NCBI RefSeq assembly: GCF_001690985.1
Contig: NZ_MAJS01000006.1
Span: 362,455 to 426,454 of the forward strand
From: Aliivibrio sp. 1S175
Lineage (GTDB): Bacteria > Pseudomonadota > Gammaproteobacteria > Enterobacterales > Vibrionaceae
Length of the DNA stretch: 64,000 nucleotides
Direction: 5' to 3'
The notes beneath the pieces are model-generated. The model saw only the letters and a list, made by a program, of their open reading frames with translations, had not been told where the DNA came from and made no database searches. Positions 1 to 8,562 of this stretch are shown one piece after another; positions within the stretch are counted from its first letter, which is position 1, and the number at the start of each line of letters is the position of its first letter. The position numbers and the translations under genes were made by a program.

Positions 1-55
1 ATGACTCAAAGAATAAGTCACTAGCTTTAGTATTTAAGTTGATATGTTGATGAGT

Positions 56-865
56 TTAAAAATCAAACTGAACAATGCGATGTGAAGAAGTAAGACCGGC
101 ACGAGTAATGGCTTTTTGTGAGGCAATATTCGTTTTCTCAGTTGAACACATGGCGATTAACCCTTTGCCGTTTGCTAAAGCAATCAAGTAAGTGAGTACT
201 TGAGTCGCAATGCCTTGACCACGTTCAGATTCAGCAACAACCATTCCCAAATCAGCATACTCTGTTTGATGTTCGTCAAACAAACGACATTCACCAGCAG
301 CCAGCAACTCATTATTCTTCCAGTAACCAAACAACTCTTGGCGACTAATTAGGTTTGCATAATACCCAGTAACCCATTCCTCAGGCGCACCTATGTTTGC
401 TTTTGCAAATTCAACAAATTCGGCTAGCTGTTCAGCGGTTGCTGCTGCCATTGGTAAGTCAGTTTTTTTCTTTACTGCTTTTTCGATTTGTTGATACATC
501 AGCGTATTTACCTGATTTTTCGCTGCATGATCAAGACATAATGATAAATAATGCGTTTCTGCAGTACTAGAAAATGCGCCAGTCACATCACCAATAAGCT
601 CGTTTTCTTTATTGATAATAGAAGTGAAAATATCATCAGAAAGAGCCTGATTTGGTTGGTTTACGTAAAACTGAAGCAGGTAACCATCGCTATTTATACA
701 ACAAAACCCAATCAACTCTGCATCTTTATAAAAACCAAAATGATCTGCCATTGGTACAAATCCGCATAACCACATACCATCTAGTGGCGCTGTAGCTTGC
801 TTAATGTGCTCTTTTTTTAGTGTGCTTAATTCTTCTAGTTGTTCAATTTTTACGATAGTGATCAT
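56..865 (-). CDS. GNAT family N-acetyltransferase
   Basis: 269-residue protein whose C-terminal third carries the acetyl-CoA-binding motif A of GNAT enzymes (ERGQGIATQVLTYLI, about residues 214-228) followed by the usual 'N-A-S-Q-K-A-I-x-R-A-G-L' motif B helix. The N-terminal half is a second, degenerate GNAT-like or substrate-recognition domain. Such enzymes transfer acetyl from acetyl-CoA to an amine; the substrate cannot be deduced. It reads alone on the minus strand, with a weak AGG about 9 nt before ATG. The family is secure; the function is unknown. Confidence 0.85.
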   Translation of the reverse strand: MITIVKIEQLEELSTLKKEHIKQATAPLDGMWLCGFVPMADHFGFYKDAELIGFCCINSDGYLLQFYVNQPNQALSDDIFTSIINKENELIGDVTGAFSSTAETHYLSLCLDHAAKNQVNTLMYQQIEKAVKKKTDLPMAAATAEQLAEFVEFAKANIGAPEEWVTGYYANLISRQELFGYWKNNELLAAGECRLFDEHQTEYADLGMVVAESERGQGIATQVLTYLIALANGKGLIAMCSTEKTNIASQKAITRAGLTSSHRIVQFDF

Positions 866-1000
866 TGCTTCTACCTGTATAGATAAAGACTAAATGACGC
901 ATCAGGCCATCATTTATCTGTTTATTATTTTGAATTATTTCTTGGTAGGGATTGTAGGCAAAAGTAAAAAAGGAAGATTGAATAAAAGCGACAGTTTGAT

Positions 1001-1052
1001 CAAAAAGCCGCACTCCCTAAAATTATCACAAAATAGGGTAGTGCGGCTTTGA
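1001..1052 (-). terminator. Intrinsic terminator of the purA paralogue
   Basis: Inverted repeat AAAGCCGCACTCCCT / AGGGTAGTGCGGCTTT around a 16-nt loop lies about 40 bp past the purA paralogue stop. Read on the minus strand it ends in a short T run, as expected for a rho-independent terminator. Confidence 0.8.
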
Positions 1053-1091
1053 ATTCTTTATTTGGAAATGTACGTGGTTTAGATGACTCGA

Positions 1092-2348
1092 TTAACGAAG
1101 GATCATTTGCTCACGTTCAGGACCAACAGAAACCATGCTAACAGGTACACCCATTAGTTCTTCAATACGCAGTACATACGCTTGAGCTGCTTTTGGTAGA
1201 CTTTCAAAAGTACGACAACCTGTGATGTCTTCTTGCCATGCTTCCATACTTTCGTAAACAGGGCTTAGAGCCGATGTTTGAGGCCAGATTGGATTTTCTG
1301 TGTGCTCACCAGCGTAAGACGTACAGATTTTAAGATCCGCCATACCACTTAAACAGTCAATTTTTGTTAATGCGATTTCTGTTGCTGCTTGTAGTTCAAC
1401 ACCGTTGCGTGTTGCTACTGCATCAAAGTAACCCATATCACGTGGACGACCTGTTACTGCGCCATATTCATTAGCTGCTTCACGGAAGTTATCTTGCTCT
1501 TCCATTGCGGTTACTAATGTACCAGTACCAACAGATGAACTGAATGACTTAGCAACTGCAATAATACGTTCAGGACGTAACGCAGGTAAACCACTACCGA
1601 TACCAGCATAAGCTGCTGTTACGTTTGAAGAGGTAGTCCATGGGTATTCACCGTAAACTAAGTCACGACCCGCGCCTAACTGTGCTTCAAACAATAAGTT
1701 GGCATCGTTTTTTTGCATTACTTTTAGAGGCTCAGTCACGTTACAGATGAATTTACGCCAAGGTGCAGTGACTTCTAAAAGCCATTCTGTCATTTCTTCA
1801 GCAGTTTGGCTGAAATCACATGTTGGGTATAGTGCTTTAAGTTGTGGCATTTTCCAATCAAGCATGAATTGAATACGCTCAAGCAATACTTCAGGCTGCA
1901 TTAACCAACCCACAAGGATGCCTTTTTTCATTACACGGTCACCGTACGCAGGTGCAATACCTTGACGAGTTGAACCGTAAGCGCCATCGCCTAAACGTAA
2001 TTCTTCAAGTGTATCTTCAAGCGCATGAAGAGGAAGGCAAAGCGTAGCACGGTCAGAAATGTGCATTTTTACTTCAATGCCAGCGGCTTTAACTTCTGCG
2101 ATTTCTTCGCTTAATGCCGCAGGGCTAATTACCATGCCTGGGCCAAGAACCGCTGTACAGTCTGGGTTAAAAATACCGCTTGGAAGTTGGTGTAGCTTAA
2201 AGGTACCGAAGTCATTTACCACAGTATGACCGGCGTTATTACCGCCCTGAAAACGAATACTTGCAGACGCATCCGCAGCAAGAAAATCAACGATGCGGCC
2301 TTTACCTTCATCGCCCCAATTAGCACCAACAACAACAATAGACGGCAT
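1092..2348 (-). CDS. purA: Adenylosuccinate synthetase, divergent paralogue
   Basis: 418-residue PurA-family GTPase, which joins IMP and aspartate to adenylosuccinate in AMP synthesis. The P-loop-like GDEGKG (Asp13) and NAGHT (His41) catalytic motifs are intact. It is somewhat shorter than the usual roughly 430 residues and differs at conserved places: GTTGRGIGPAY reads GSTRQGIAPAY, the Arg143 region ARRG reads MKKG, the aspartate loop GATTGRRRR reads GAVTGRPRD, and the TTRVGAGPF stretch reads SSSVGTGTL. It is divergent from a LysR regulator 136 bp away. A normal housekeeping purA probably exists elsewhere (inference), so this copy may have an altered substrate or regulation. SD AAGGAG lies before ATG. 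Confidence 0.85.
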   Translation of the reverse strand: MPSIVVVGANWGDEGKGRIVDFLAADASASIRFQGGNNAGHTVVNDFGTFKLHQLPSGIFNPDCTAVLGPGMVISPAALSEEIAEVKAAGIEVKMHISDRATLCLPLHALEDTLEELRLGDGAYGSTRQGIAPAYGDRVMKKGILVGWLMQPEVLLERIQFMLDWKMPQLKALYPTCDFSQTAEEMTEWLLEVTAPWRKFICNVTEPLKVMQKNDANLLFEAQLGAGRDLVYGEYPWTTSSNVTAAYAGIGSGLPALRPERIIAVAKSFSSSVGTGTLVTAMEEQDNFREAANEYGAVTGRPRDMGYFDAVATRNGVELQAATEIALTKIDCLSGMADLKICTSYAGEHTENPIWPQTSALSPVYESMEAWQEDITGCRTFESLPKAAQAYVLRIEELMGVPVSMVSVGPEREQMILR

Positions 2349-2386
2349 AACACAAACTCCTTAATGATTAAGACGCTATGCTAATC

Positions 2387-2452
2387 CCAATATGGCAATA
2401 TGAGAAATTAATTATAATTATCGACTTGATAAGAAATCCATATATCATATTG
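2387..2452. promoter_or_regulatory. Divergent promoter region with repeated CAATATG elements
   Basis: The purA/lysR intergenic DNA contains CAATATG at 2387-2393 and 2396-2402 and the inverted copy TCATATTG at 2445-2452, giving an 8-bp inverted repeat CAATATGA/TCATATTG about 41 bp apart. This layout fits a LysR-type recognition and activation site pair, but binding is inferred only from position and symmetry. Confidence 0.4.
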
Positions 2453-2483
2453 AGTGAAATGTATTCAAAAAGAGAGTATAGGC

Positions 2484-3374
2484 ATGCTTGATCTACATTG
2501 GCTTAAAACATTTGTAACGTTAGCCGAATTAAAACATTTTGGTAAAACCGCAACGGTATTACACATGACGCAGCCTAACGTTAGCTTACACATCAAGCAG
2601 TTAGAGAGTGCGACAAGAGTAAAGCTCATTGAGAGGAATCCCTTTCATTTAACTGAAGCTGGAGTTCGGCTACTTGAAACCAGTCAAAATACATTAATGG
2701 CACTGCAAGTTTGCCAAGCTGATCTTAATGCGATTAATGATTTAAGCCGCGGAACATTAACCATTGCCGCCAGCGATATTATTTCCCGCTTATTATTGAT
2801 CGGACCATTTCAATTATTTAAGCAAGAGTTCCCGGGTATCGATTTTTCCCTGCTTAATACCACTTCTTCACAAGCGTCAGAATTAGTGAAAAGTGCCGAA
2901 GCCGATCTTGGATTTGTTATTGCACAAAAAGAAAGTCAACCGCTTCATTTTACTGAACTTCAACAAATCAAATGGTGTGCATTGGGTAATCATCTTGAAA
3001 AGTGGCAACAAGCTAATTTTGATCCTACTATTGTTTTAGACAGTGAACCTACGCTGATATTACTAGGACATGATACTCGAACTCGTGACTTACTGGATTT
3101 AGCATTGCCATCCTTGAACTTACCGAAGTACCGAGTCATGGAAGTGGGTAGTGTCGATGCTCAGATTGATTGGGCAGAGGCTGGATTCGGTGTTGCCATC
3201 GTTCCTGAATTTTCTATTCACCCAAAGCGAAATCTTAAAACGACAGTAACGCCATTACCGAAATTTCCAACAACCAGCTTAGGTTATATTGTTAGACAGA
3301 ATCAGATTTTATCTAAAGCAATTAAACAGTTACTTAAATGGGTGGATGAAGAAATTATTCGCTCTCAAAAATAG
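2484..3374 (+). CDS. LysR family transcriptional regulator
   Basis: 296 residues from ATG 2484, chosen because the LysR consensus 'LDLHWLKTFVTLAELKHFGKTA' starts there and a purine-rich stretch precedes it; a longer reading from 2454 is possible. Residues 5-63 are the winged helix-turn-helix (TQPNVSLHIKQLE recognition helix), followed by a periplasmic-binding-protein-like effector domain. It is transcribed divergently from the purA paralogue, so it probably controls that gene, the classic LysR arrangement. The effector is unknown. Confidence 0.88.
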   Translation: MLDLHWLKTFVTLAELKHFGKTATVLHMTQPNVSLHIKQLESATRVKLIERNPFHLTEAGVRLLETSQNTLMALQVCQADLNAINDLSRGTLTIAASDIISRLLLIGPFQLFKQEFPGIDFSLLNTTSSQASELVKSAEADLGFVIAQKESQPLHFTELQQIKWCALGNHLEKWQQANFDPTIVLDSEPTLILLGHDTRTRDLLDLALPSLNLPKYRVMEVGSVDAQIDWAEAGFGVAIVPEFSIHPKRNLKTTVTPLPKFPTTSLGYIVRQNQILSKAIKQLLKWVDEEIIRSQK

Positions 3375-3537
3375 ACGAGTTTTATATTCTAACTTTTATT
3401 ACAAGAGTCTTTCTCTATCAGGGTTTGACGTGATATTCGTGCTACTAAATAGTAATTTAGTGGCATCTATGCTTTAAAAAATGAACTGGAAGTGCATTGA
3501 CATAATCCATTAAAGGGACTAAAAGTGTAACTAAATA

Positions 3538-3583
3538 TTAATGAGTAAGTAATTGACTGTGTTATTAATTACTTACTCATTAA
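3538..3583 (+). repeat. Perfect 17-bp inverted repeat upstream of gadB
   Basis: TTAATGAGTAAGTAATT and its exact inverse AATTACTTACTCATTAA flank a 12-nt loop, 66 bp before the gadB start. It is not followed by a T run, so it is a poor terminator. It could fold in the gadB leader RNA or be a palindromic protein-binding site. The surrounding 3375-3649 interval is otherwise AT-rich DNA with no further gene. Confidence 0.75.
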
Positions 3584-3649
3584 GGCCGAATCCAATCAAT
3601 TCGACAGTTTATATTTTATTGTTTGTTTAATTCAATGGAGCTAAAACGT

Positions 3650-5044
3650 ATGCCTCTTCATTCTAAAGATACAGTCAGAGACGATCTTCTTGATGATGTT
3701 TATTCATCAACTGACCTTTCCCTATCTATGCCAAAATACAAAATGCCTGAGCACGAACATGATCCTCGTCATGCTTATCAAGTTGTTCATGATGAGCTAA
3801 TGATGGATGGGAATTCTCGACAGAATTTAGCGACCTTTTGCCAAACTTGGGTTGAAGATGAAGTCCACAAACTAATGGACGAATGCATCGATAAAAACAT
3901 GATCGATAAGGATGAATATCCTCAAACCGCAGAGCTTGAAGCGCGTTGTGTGCATATGTTAGCCGATTTATGGAACTCTCCAGATGCAGAAAATACGTTA
4001 GGCTGTTCTACTACGGGGTCAAGTGAAGCCGCAATGCTTGGCGGAATGGCGCTAAAATGGGCTTGGCGTGAAAAAATGAAAAAACTTGGCAAACCAACAG
4101 ACAAACCAAATATGATCTGTGGTCCTGTTCAAGTGTGCTGGCATAAATTTGCTCGTTATTGGGATATTGAATTACGTGAGATCCCAATGGAAGGCGATCG
4201 TCTAATTATGACGCCTGAAGAAGTGATTAAACGTTGTGATGAAAATACCATCGGTGTAGTTCCAACGCTGGGTGTGACATTTACTTGTCAGTATGAACCC
4301 GTAAAAGCAGTGCATGAAGCGTTAGATAAACTACAAGAAGATACTGGTTTAGATATTCCAATGCATATTGATGCGGCGAGTGGCGGTTTCTTAGCCCCAT
4401 TCTGTGATCCTGATTTAGAGTGGGATTTCCGTTTACCTCGTGTGAAATCAATCAATGCATCAGGCCATAAATTTGGTTTGAGTCCATTAGGTGTGGGTTG
4501 GGTTATTTGGCGTGATGCGTCTGCATTGCATGAAGATCTTATTTTCAACGTGAATTACTTAGGTGGCAACATGCCTACTTTCGCGTTGAACTTCTCGCGC
4601 CCTGGCGGCCAAATTGTAGCGCAATACTATAATTTTTTACGTTTAGGTAAAGAAGGGTACCGTAAGATCCACCAAGCGTGTTACGACACGGCGGTGTATC
4701 TTTCTGCTGAAATAGAAAAAATGGGCATGTTTGACATTATTTATGATGGCAAAGGTGGTATCCCTGCAATGAGTTGGTCGCTAAAAGAAGGCGTGAACCC
4801 TGGGTTTAACTTGTTTGATCTGTCGGATCGAATTCGTTCTCGTGGTTGGCAAATTGCGGCGTATGCAATGCCACCAAAACGTGAAGACTTAGTGATCATG
4901 CGTATTTTGGTTCGTCATGGCTTTAGCCGAGATCAAGCCGATCTACTGGTTGCCGATTTAAAACATTGCATCGAGTTTTTCGATAAGCACCCAATCTCTC
5001 ATGGCAGTGATGAAGTTGAATCTTCAGGCTTTAATCACGGTTAA
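3650..5044 (+). CDS. gadB: Glutamate decarboxylase (PLP-dependent)
   Basis: 464 residues from ATG 3650 (GGAG nine bases upstream; in-frame TTG 3623 and ATG 3635 lack an SD). It matches enterobacterial GadA/GadB along its full length: [44 protein letters not shown], the aspartate loop [13 protein letters not shown] and the PLP lysine in SGHKFGL (Lys274). The enzyme converts glutamate plus a proton to GABA plus CO2 in the cytoplasm. The C-terminus retains a His residue near the end, as in the E. coli autoinhibitory tail, but is diverged. The next gene is an amino-acid antiporter, so the pair probably serves acid resistance. Confidence 0.95.
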   Translation: MPLHSKDTVRDDLLDDVYSSTDLSLSMPKYKMPEHEHDPRHAYQVVHDELMMDGNSRQNLATFCQTWVEDEVHKLMDECIDKNMIDKDEYPQTAELEARCVHMLADLWNSPDAENTLGCSTTGSSEAAMLGGMALKWAWREKMKKLGKPTDKPNMICGPVQVCWHKFARYWDIELREIPMEGDRLIMTPEEVIKRCDENTIGVVPTLGVTFTCQYEPVKAVHEALDKLQEDTGLDIPMHIDAASGGFLAPFCDPDLEWDFRLPRVKSINASGHKFGLSPLGVGWVIWRDASALHEDLIFNVNYLGGNMPTFALNFSRPGGQIVAQYYNFLRLGKEGYRKIHQACYDTAVYLSAEIEKMGMFDIIYDGKGGIPAMSWSLKEGVNPGFNLFDLSDRIRSRGWQIAAYAMPPKREDLVIMRILVRHGFSRDQADLLVADLKHCIEFFDKHPISHGSDEVESSGFNHG

Positions 5045-5048
5045 TGTT

Positions 5049-5075
5049 TCTTGGGCCGTTTTTACGGCCCATTTT
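5049..5075 (+). terminator. Hairpin after gadB (weak terminator or attenuator)
   Basis: GGGCCG/CGGCCC stem with a T-rich loop, followed by ATTTTCGTT. The 3' tract is short, so it may let part of the transcripts continue into the antiporter gene 70 bp downstream. Confidence 0.5.
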
Positions 5076-5143
5076 CGTTCTAATGGGCTTCTATAAATAT
5101 TAATAGAAGCCTGCTTCATCTTTATTCTATATGGGAAATAATT

Positions 5144-7021
5144 ATGAATATGGATCAATTGAACCATGCCTTTCATTGGATGAAGTCTCAACGCCGGACT
5201 TTATTACTTACTCTGTCACTTTTTTTATTCTCTAGTCGCCTTATGGCTGCCGAGTCCGTTGAAGCGTTAGCACAACATGAAGCCTCTGGATTATTTGGGT
5301 TTTTGTTTACGTATATCGCTCATAATCCTTTTGTGTTTCTTTTCTTAAGCATTGCCATTGGTTATCCGTTAGGAAAAGTAACAATTAAAGGCATTAATTT
5401 AGGATCAACAGCAGGTACTTTGGTTGTTGGTGTTGGTATCGCGTTAACCGCTTTCTCTGTTTATGGTTTACATATTGATGCGCCGGGTTTGGTGTCTGAC
5501 ATCTTCTTAATGATGTTCATGTACGCCATCGGTATGAAAGTAGGACCACAGTTTTTCTCTGGATTGGCACGAGGAGGAATAGACTTTGTTGTTATTGGTC
5601 TTATTGTCGTGTTCAGTAATTTCCTAATTGTTTTCTTTGGTTCTAAATTACTGGATTTAGCACCGGGTTATGCGGCAGGGATTATTTCTGGAAGTTACAC
5701 TGTAACTGCCGTGATGGGCGTAGCTCAATCTGCCATTAATTCAGGGGCAGTGAAAGCACCTGCAGGAATGACGCTTGACCAAATCAGTGCCAACATAGCC
5801 GCGGGTTATGCCATTAGTTATATTCTTTCTAGTGTCTTCATTATTCTACTTATTAAATACCTACCTGCGATGTTTGGTATTGATCCGGTGAAAGCGGGTA
5901 AAGATGCTGAAGCCGATTTTGGTGCGGGTGGTGATACAGAAGCATTACCAAGCACGAATGGTTTCTCAAACTTAGGTGTTCTTCCTCTAGATATTCGAGC
6001 GTACAGAGTTGATCACCAAGAATTAGTTGGACAGAATGTAGAAGCGTTATTTCATCGTTATCCCCATGCTGCGATCCTTAAAGTCGTTCGTGGTGATGAG
6101 GTGTTTGATGCGGTAGATAAACCACAACTTCAACTTGGAGATGTCATCGGTATCCGAGGTGACTACCATGTATTAATCGAAGGCGGAGAATCCACTGTTG
6201 GTGTTGAAGTTGATGAGCCTAGAGCGCGTAATGTTGATATCGAAGTTGCCGATATTCATTTAGGTAAGTCAGCTTACACAGGCAAAACTATCGAAGAAAT
6301 GAGTAAAGAAGTTGGTTTTGGTATCTATATGAAAGCGGTGTTTAGACAAGGGCACCAACTTCCTATGCTACCTCAAACAGTGGTTGAAGTAGGGGATGTT
6401 ATCCGTGTTGCTGGTTCTGATTGGTGTGTTAAACAAGCTGCTAAAAAACTGAACAGTAATCCGATTGTTGAGAGCACGTTGACAGAAACATTCTATCTAG
6501 CGCTTTCTTTATTGATTGGTTATGTATGTGGTCACTTGAGTGTCACTTTAGGTGGGATCCCATTTGCATTAGGAACTTCTGCGGGCTGTATGTTGACGGG
6601 GATTGTATTTTCATTCTTACGTACTCGTAATCCCGCATTTGGCGGACCTATGAGTGAGGGTGCTCGTAGCTTCTTACAAGATATTGGTTTGAGTTTGTTT
6701 GTTGCGGTATTAGCAGCGACGGTAGGGCCAAAAATCTTGGCTTCATTCCAAGGTATTGTGGTAATTAAAATTGCAGGTTTAGGTTTAGTCGCAGCGTTAC
6801 TTCCACCATTATTGGCTTGGATTTATGGTTTGTACTTCCGCAAGATGAATCCTGCGATCCTTGCTGGTGCATGTGCTGGTGGACGTAATAGTACCCCTGC
6901 AATGAAAGGCGCTCAGGATGAATGTCAAAGCGATATGCCTGCGGTAGGCTATCCGGTTCCTTATGCGTTAACGTCTATGATAGTACTGGTTCTAGGCTAT
7001 TTAACGATGGTGCTGTACTAA
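5144..7021 (+). CDS. AspT/YidE-type (AAE) amino-acid antiporter
   Basis: 625-residue inner-membrane protein of the aspartate:alanine exchanger family. It has a signal-like N-terminus (hydrophobic run ending SSRLMAAES), a first membrane half at about 45-245, two tandem cytoplasmic RCK_C/TrkA-C modules at about 275-440 (DVIGIRGDY and DVIRVAGSDW turns), and a second membrane half at about 445-625. The repeated halves contain the related GSYTVTAVMG and GGRNSTPAM segments. In the family, an amino acid is exchanged for its decarboxylation product. Directly downstream of gadB it probably exchanges glutamate for GABA, replacing the unrelated GadC. The substrate is inference. Confidence 0.85.
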   Translation: MNMDQLNHAFHWMKSQRRTLLLTLSLFLFSSRLMAAESVEALAQHEASGLFGFLFTYIAHNPFVFLFLSIAIGYPLGKVTIKGINLGSTAGTLVVGVGIALTAFSVYGLHIDAPGLVSDIFLMMFMYAIGMKVGPQFFSGLARGGIDFVVIGLIVVFSNFLIVFFGSKLLDLAPGYAAGIISGSYTVTAVMGVAQSAINSGAVKAPAGMTLDQISANIAAGYAISYILSSVFIILLIKYLPAMFGIDPVKAGKDAEADFGAGGDTEALPSTNGFSNLGVLPLDIRAYRVDHQELVGQNVEALFHRYPHAAILKVVRGDEVFDAVDKPQLQLGDVIGIRGDYHVLIEGGESTVGVEVDEPRARNVDIEVADIHLGKSAYTGKTIEEMSKEVGFGIYMKAVFRQGHQLPMLPQTVVEVGDVIRVAGSDWCVKQAAKKLNSNPIVESTLTETFYLALSLLIGYVCGHLSVTLGGIPFALGTSAGCMLTGIVFSFLRTRNPAFGGPMSEGARSFLQDIGLSLFVAVLAATVGPKILASFQGIVVIKIAGLGLVAALLPPLLAWIYGLYFRKMNPAILAGACAGGRNSTPAMKGAQDECQSDMPAVGYPVPYALTSMIVLVLGYLTMVLY

Positions 7022-7030
7022 AAGAAACAA

Positions 7031-7071
7031 CAGTTGCAATATTTGGTGTTAGTTAATCAATATTGCAACTG
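7031..7071. terminator. Hairpin after antiporter gene
   Basis: Perfect 13-bp inverted repeat CAGTTGCAATATT/AATATTGCAACTG beginning 10 bp after the stop codon. There is no strong T run, so it is either a weak terminator or an mRNA 3'-end stabiliser. Confidence 0.55.
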
Positions 7072-7254
7072 CCTTTACCTTCCATCTATGTTTCCAATTG
7101 ACTCGTAAAAACACCCATCTGAATATTATTACCTTTCATATGATAATAGTGTTTTCTCAATAGTGCTGTTTATCTACCTCTGTTCAACGACTATTCTTTA
7201 AATCAAACGATAGGCACAAGCCTAAAGATAAAAGAATTGAGTGGGAGAGAGATG

Positions 7255-8106
7255 ATGACAAATAAAAATAGAGTACTAAAAAATGTATTCCCAGGGGTAG
7301 AAACCTCTGATGGTGATGGCGTGAAACTAACGCGAATTATTGGTACGCAACAGTTGAATGTTCTTGATCCATTTTTGCTTTTAGATTGTTTTGAAAGTGA
7401 TGACGCATCGGATTATATCGGTGGTTTTCCAACCCACCCGCACCGCGGTTTTGAGACCGTGACTTACCTGTTAAATGGGAAAATGCGTCATAAAGATAAT
7501 GCAGGGCATGAAGGGGTTGTTGAGCCCGGAGGTGTTCAATGGATGAGCGCAGGCAAAGGTGTATTGCATTCTGAAATGCCAGAACAAGAAGAAGGGTTAT
7601 TGAAAGGTTTTCAATTATGGGTGAATTTGCCTAAGGCTTCAAAAATGATGGCGCCGGCATATCAAGAGTACCCACCAGAATCAACACCAGTAGAGTTAAG
7701 AGAGAACGGGACTGAGGTTCGAGTAATTTCCGGTACAACTAATGAAGGCACGACTGGACCAGTAAAGAATACGCACATTACACCGACATATATGGACGTG
7801 AAATTGCCAGAAGGAATGACTTTTGAGCAAGCACTACCTGTTAGTCACAACGCGTTTATCTACGTGATTGAAGGGGTGTTGAATGTGGAGAATGACGTTA
7901 CCAAAAAGATAGGGAAGAAATCTCTTGGAGTATTTGATGAGGGAGAACAAGTCTCGGTGATGGCGTCTGATTCTGAGACTCGATTCTTATTGATCGCAGG
8001 GCGACCATTGAATGAACCGATTGCGCGTGGCGGCCCTTTTGTGATGAATACCAGAGAAGAAGTATTGCAAGCGTTTGATGATTATAGCCAAGGTCGTTTT
8101 AACTAA
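7255..8106 (+). CDS. Pirin family protein
   Basis: 283-residue bicupin of the pirin family. The N-terminal cupin has the metal-site pattern HPHRGFET (two His) and a following His/Glu in VLHSEMP, within the pirin signature GGFPTHPHRGFETVTYLL. A Pirin_C domain occupies about residues 175-280. Bacterial pirins are non-haem iron proteins, some with quercetin dioxygenase activity; the role here is unknown. ATG 7255 is chosen over ATG 7252 and the TTG at 7237 because GGGAG lies 7 nt upstream. Confidence 0.92.
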   Translation: MTNKNRVLKNVFPGVETSDGDGVKLTRIIGTQQLNVLDPFLLLDCFESDDASDYIGGFPTHPHRGFETVTYLLNGKMRHKDNAGHEGVVEPGGVQWMSAGKGVLHSEMPEQEEGLLKGFQLWVNLPKASKMMAPAYQEYPPESTPVELRENGTEVRVISGTTNEGTTGPVKNTHITPTYMDVKLPEGMTFEQALPVSHNAFIYVIEGVLNVENDVTKKIGKKSLGVFDEGEQVSVMASDSETRFLLIAGRPLNEPIARGGPFVMNTREEVLQAFDDYSQGRFN

Positions 8107-8142
8107 AAATATCGTAGTTAATTATGCTCGTTTACGTAACAA

Positions 8143-8176
8143 AAAAGCCATTGTGAGTAAGATCATAATGGCTTTT
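8143..8176. terminator. Bidirectional terminator
   Basis: AAAAGCCATT/AATGGCTTTT stem with a 14-nt loop, A/T tracts on both sides, between the convergent pirin gene and the small minus-strand gene. It overlaps the stop codon of the latter. Confidence 0.8.
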
Positions 8177-8378
8177 ATATACCTCTTTTTTTCTTTTTCT
8201 TGGGTCTTTTTTTCTCAAGTACTTTCGTGAGTAGTTTTCTTTGTGGTTCCGAAATCGGAAATCTGTCCATTAACTGGTTTTGAACACTTAAAAGTAACGT
8301 CTTTTCCCATGGTTTAAATACATCAAACTCAAGTAATATCGCATCATTTATTCTGATGAAAAATTCATAGTCGTTCAT
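8175..8378 (-). CDS. Hypothetical small protein with Lys-rich tail
   Basis: 67 residues from ATG 8378, where AAGGAG lies 4 nt upstream; the frame stays open to 8456 but that extension has no SD. The N-terminus is acidic/aromatic (MNDYEFFIRIND). The C-terminus is strongly basic, KKRPKKKKKRGI. I do not recognise a family. The basic tail could bind nucleic acid or another acidic partner, but this is a guess. A strong SD and its own terminator argue it is real. Confidence 0.6.
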   Translation of the reverse strand: MNDYEFFIRINDAILLEFDVFKPWEKTLLLSVQNQLMDRFPISEPQRKLLTKVLEKKRPKKKKKRGI

Positions 8379-8562
8379 AGGACTCCTTATTATCAAAAGA
8401 ACCATAACATAGATGGTTCTTAAATATCGAGTTATGAAGGAGGTTTCTTTATCCACGAGAGGAATAACCTCATTATTTATAGAAAGCCCATTTATTTCCC
8501 CGAGTTTTATAGCGATATGCCATAATAGAAGGACATAATTACTCTATCGGAAATGGTCAAAT

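Noticed and set aside
3289..3477. 62-codon ORF overlapping the LysR stop
   Set aside because: Starts inside the LysR gene with no SD and no recognisable motif.
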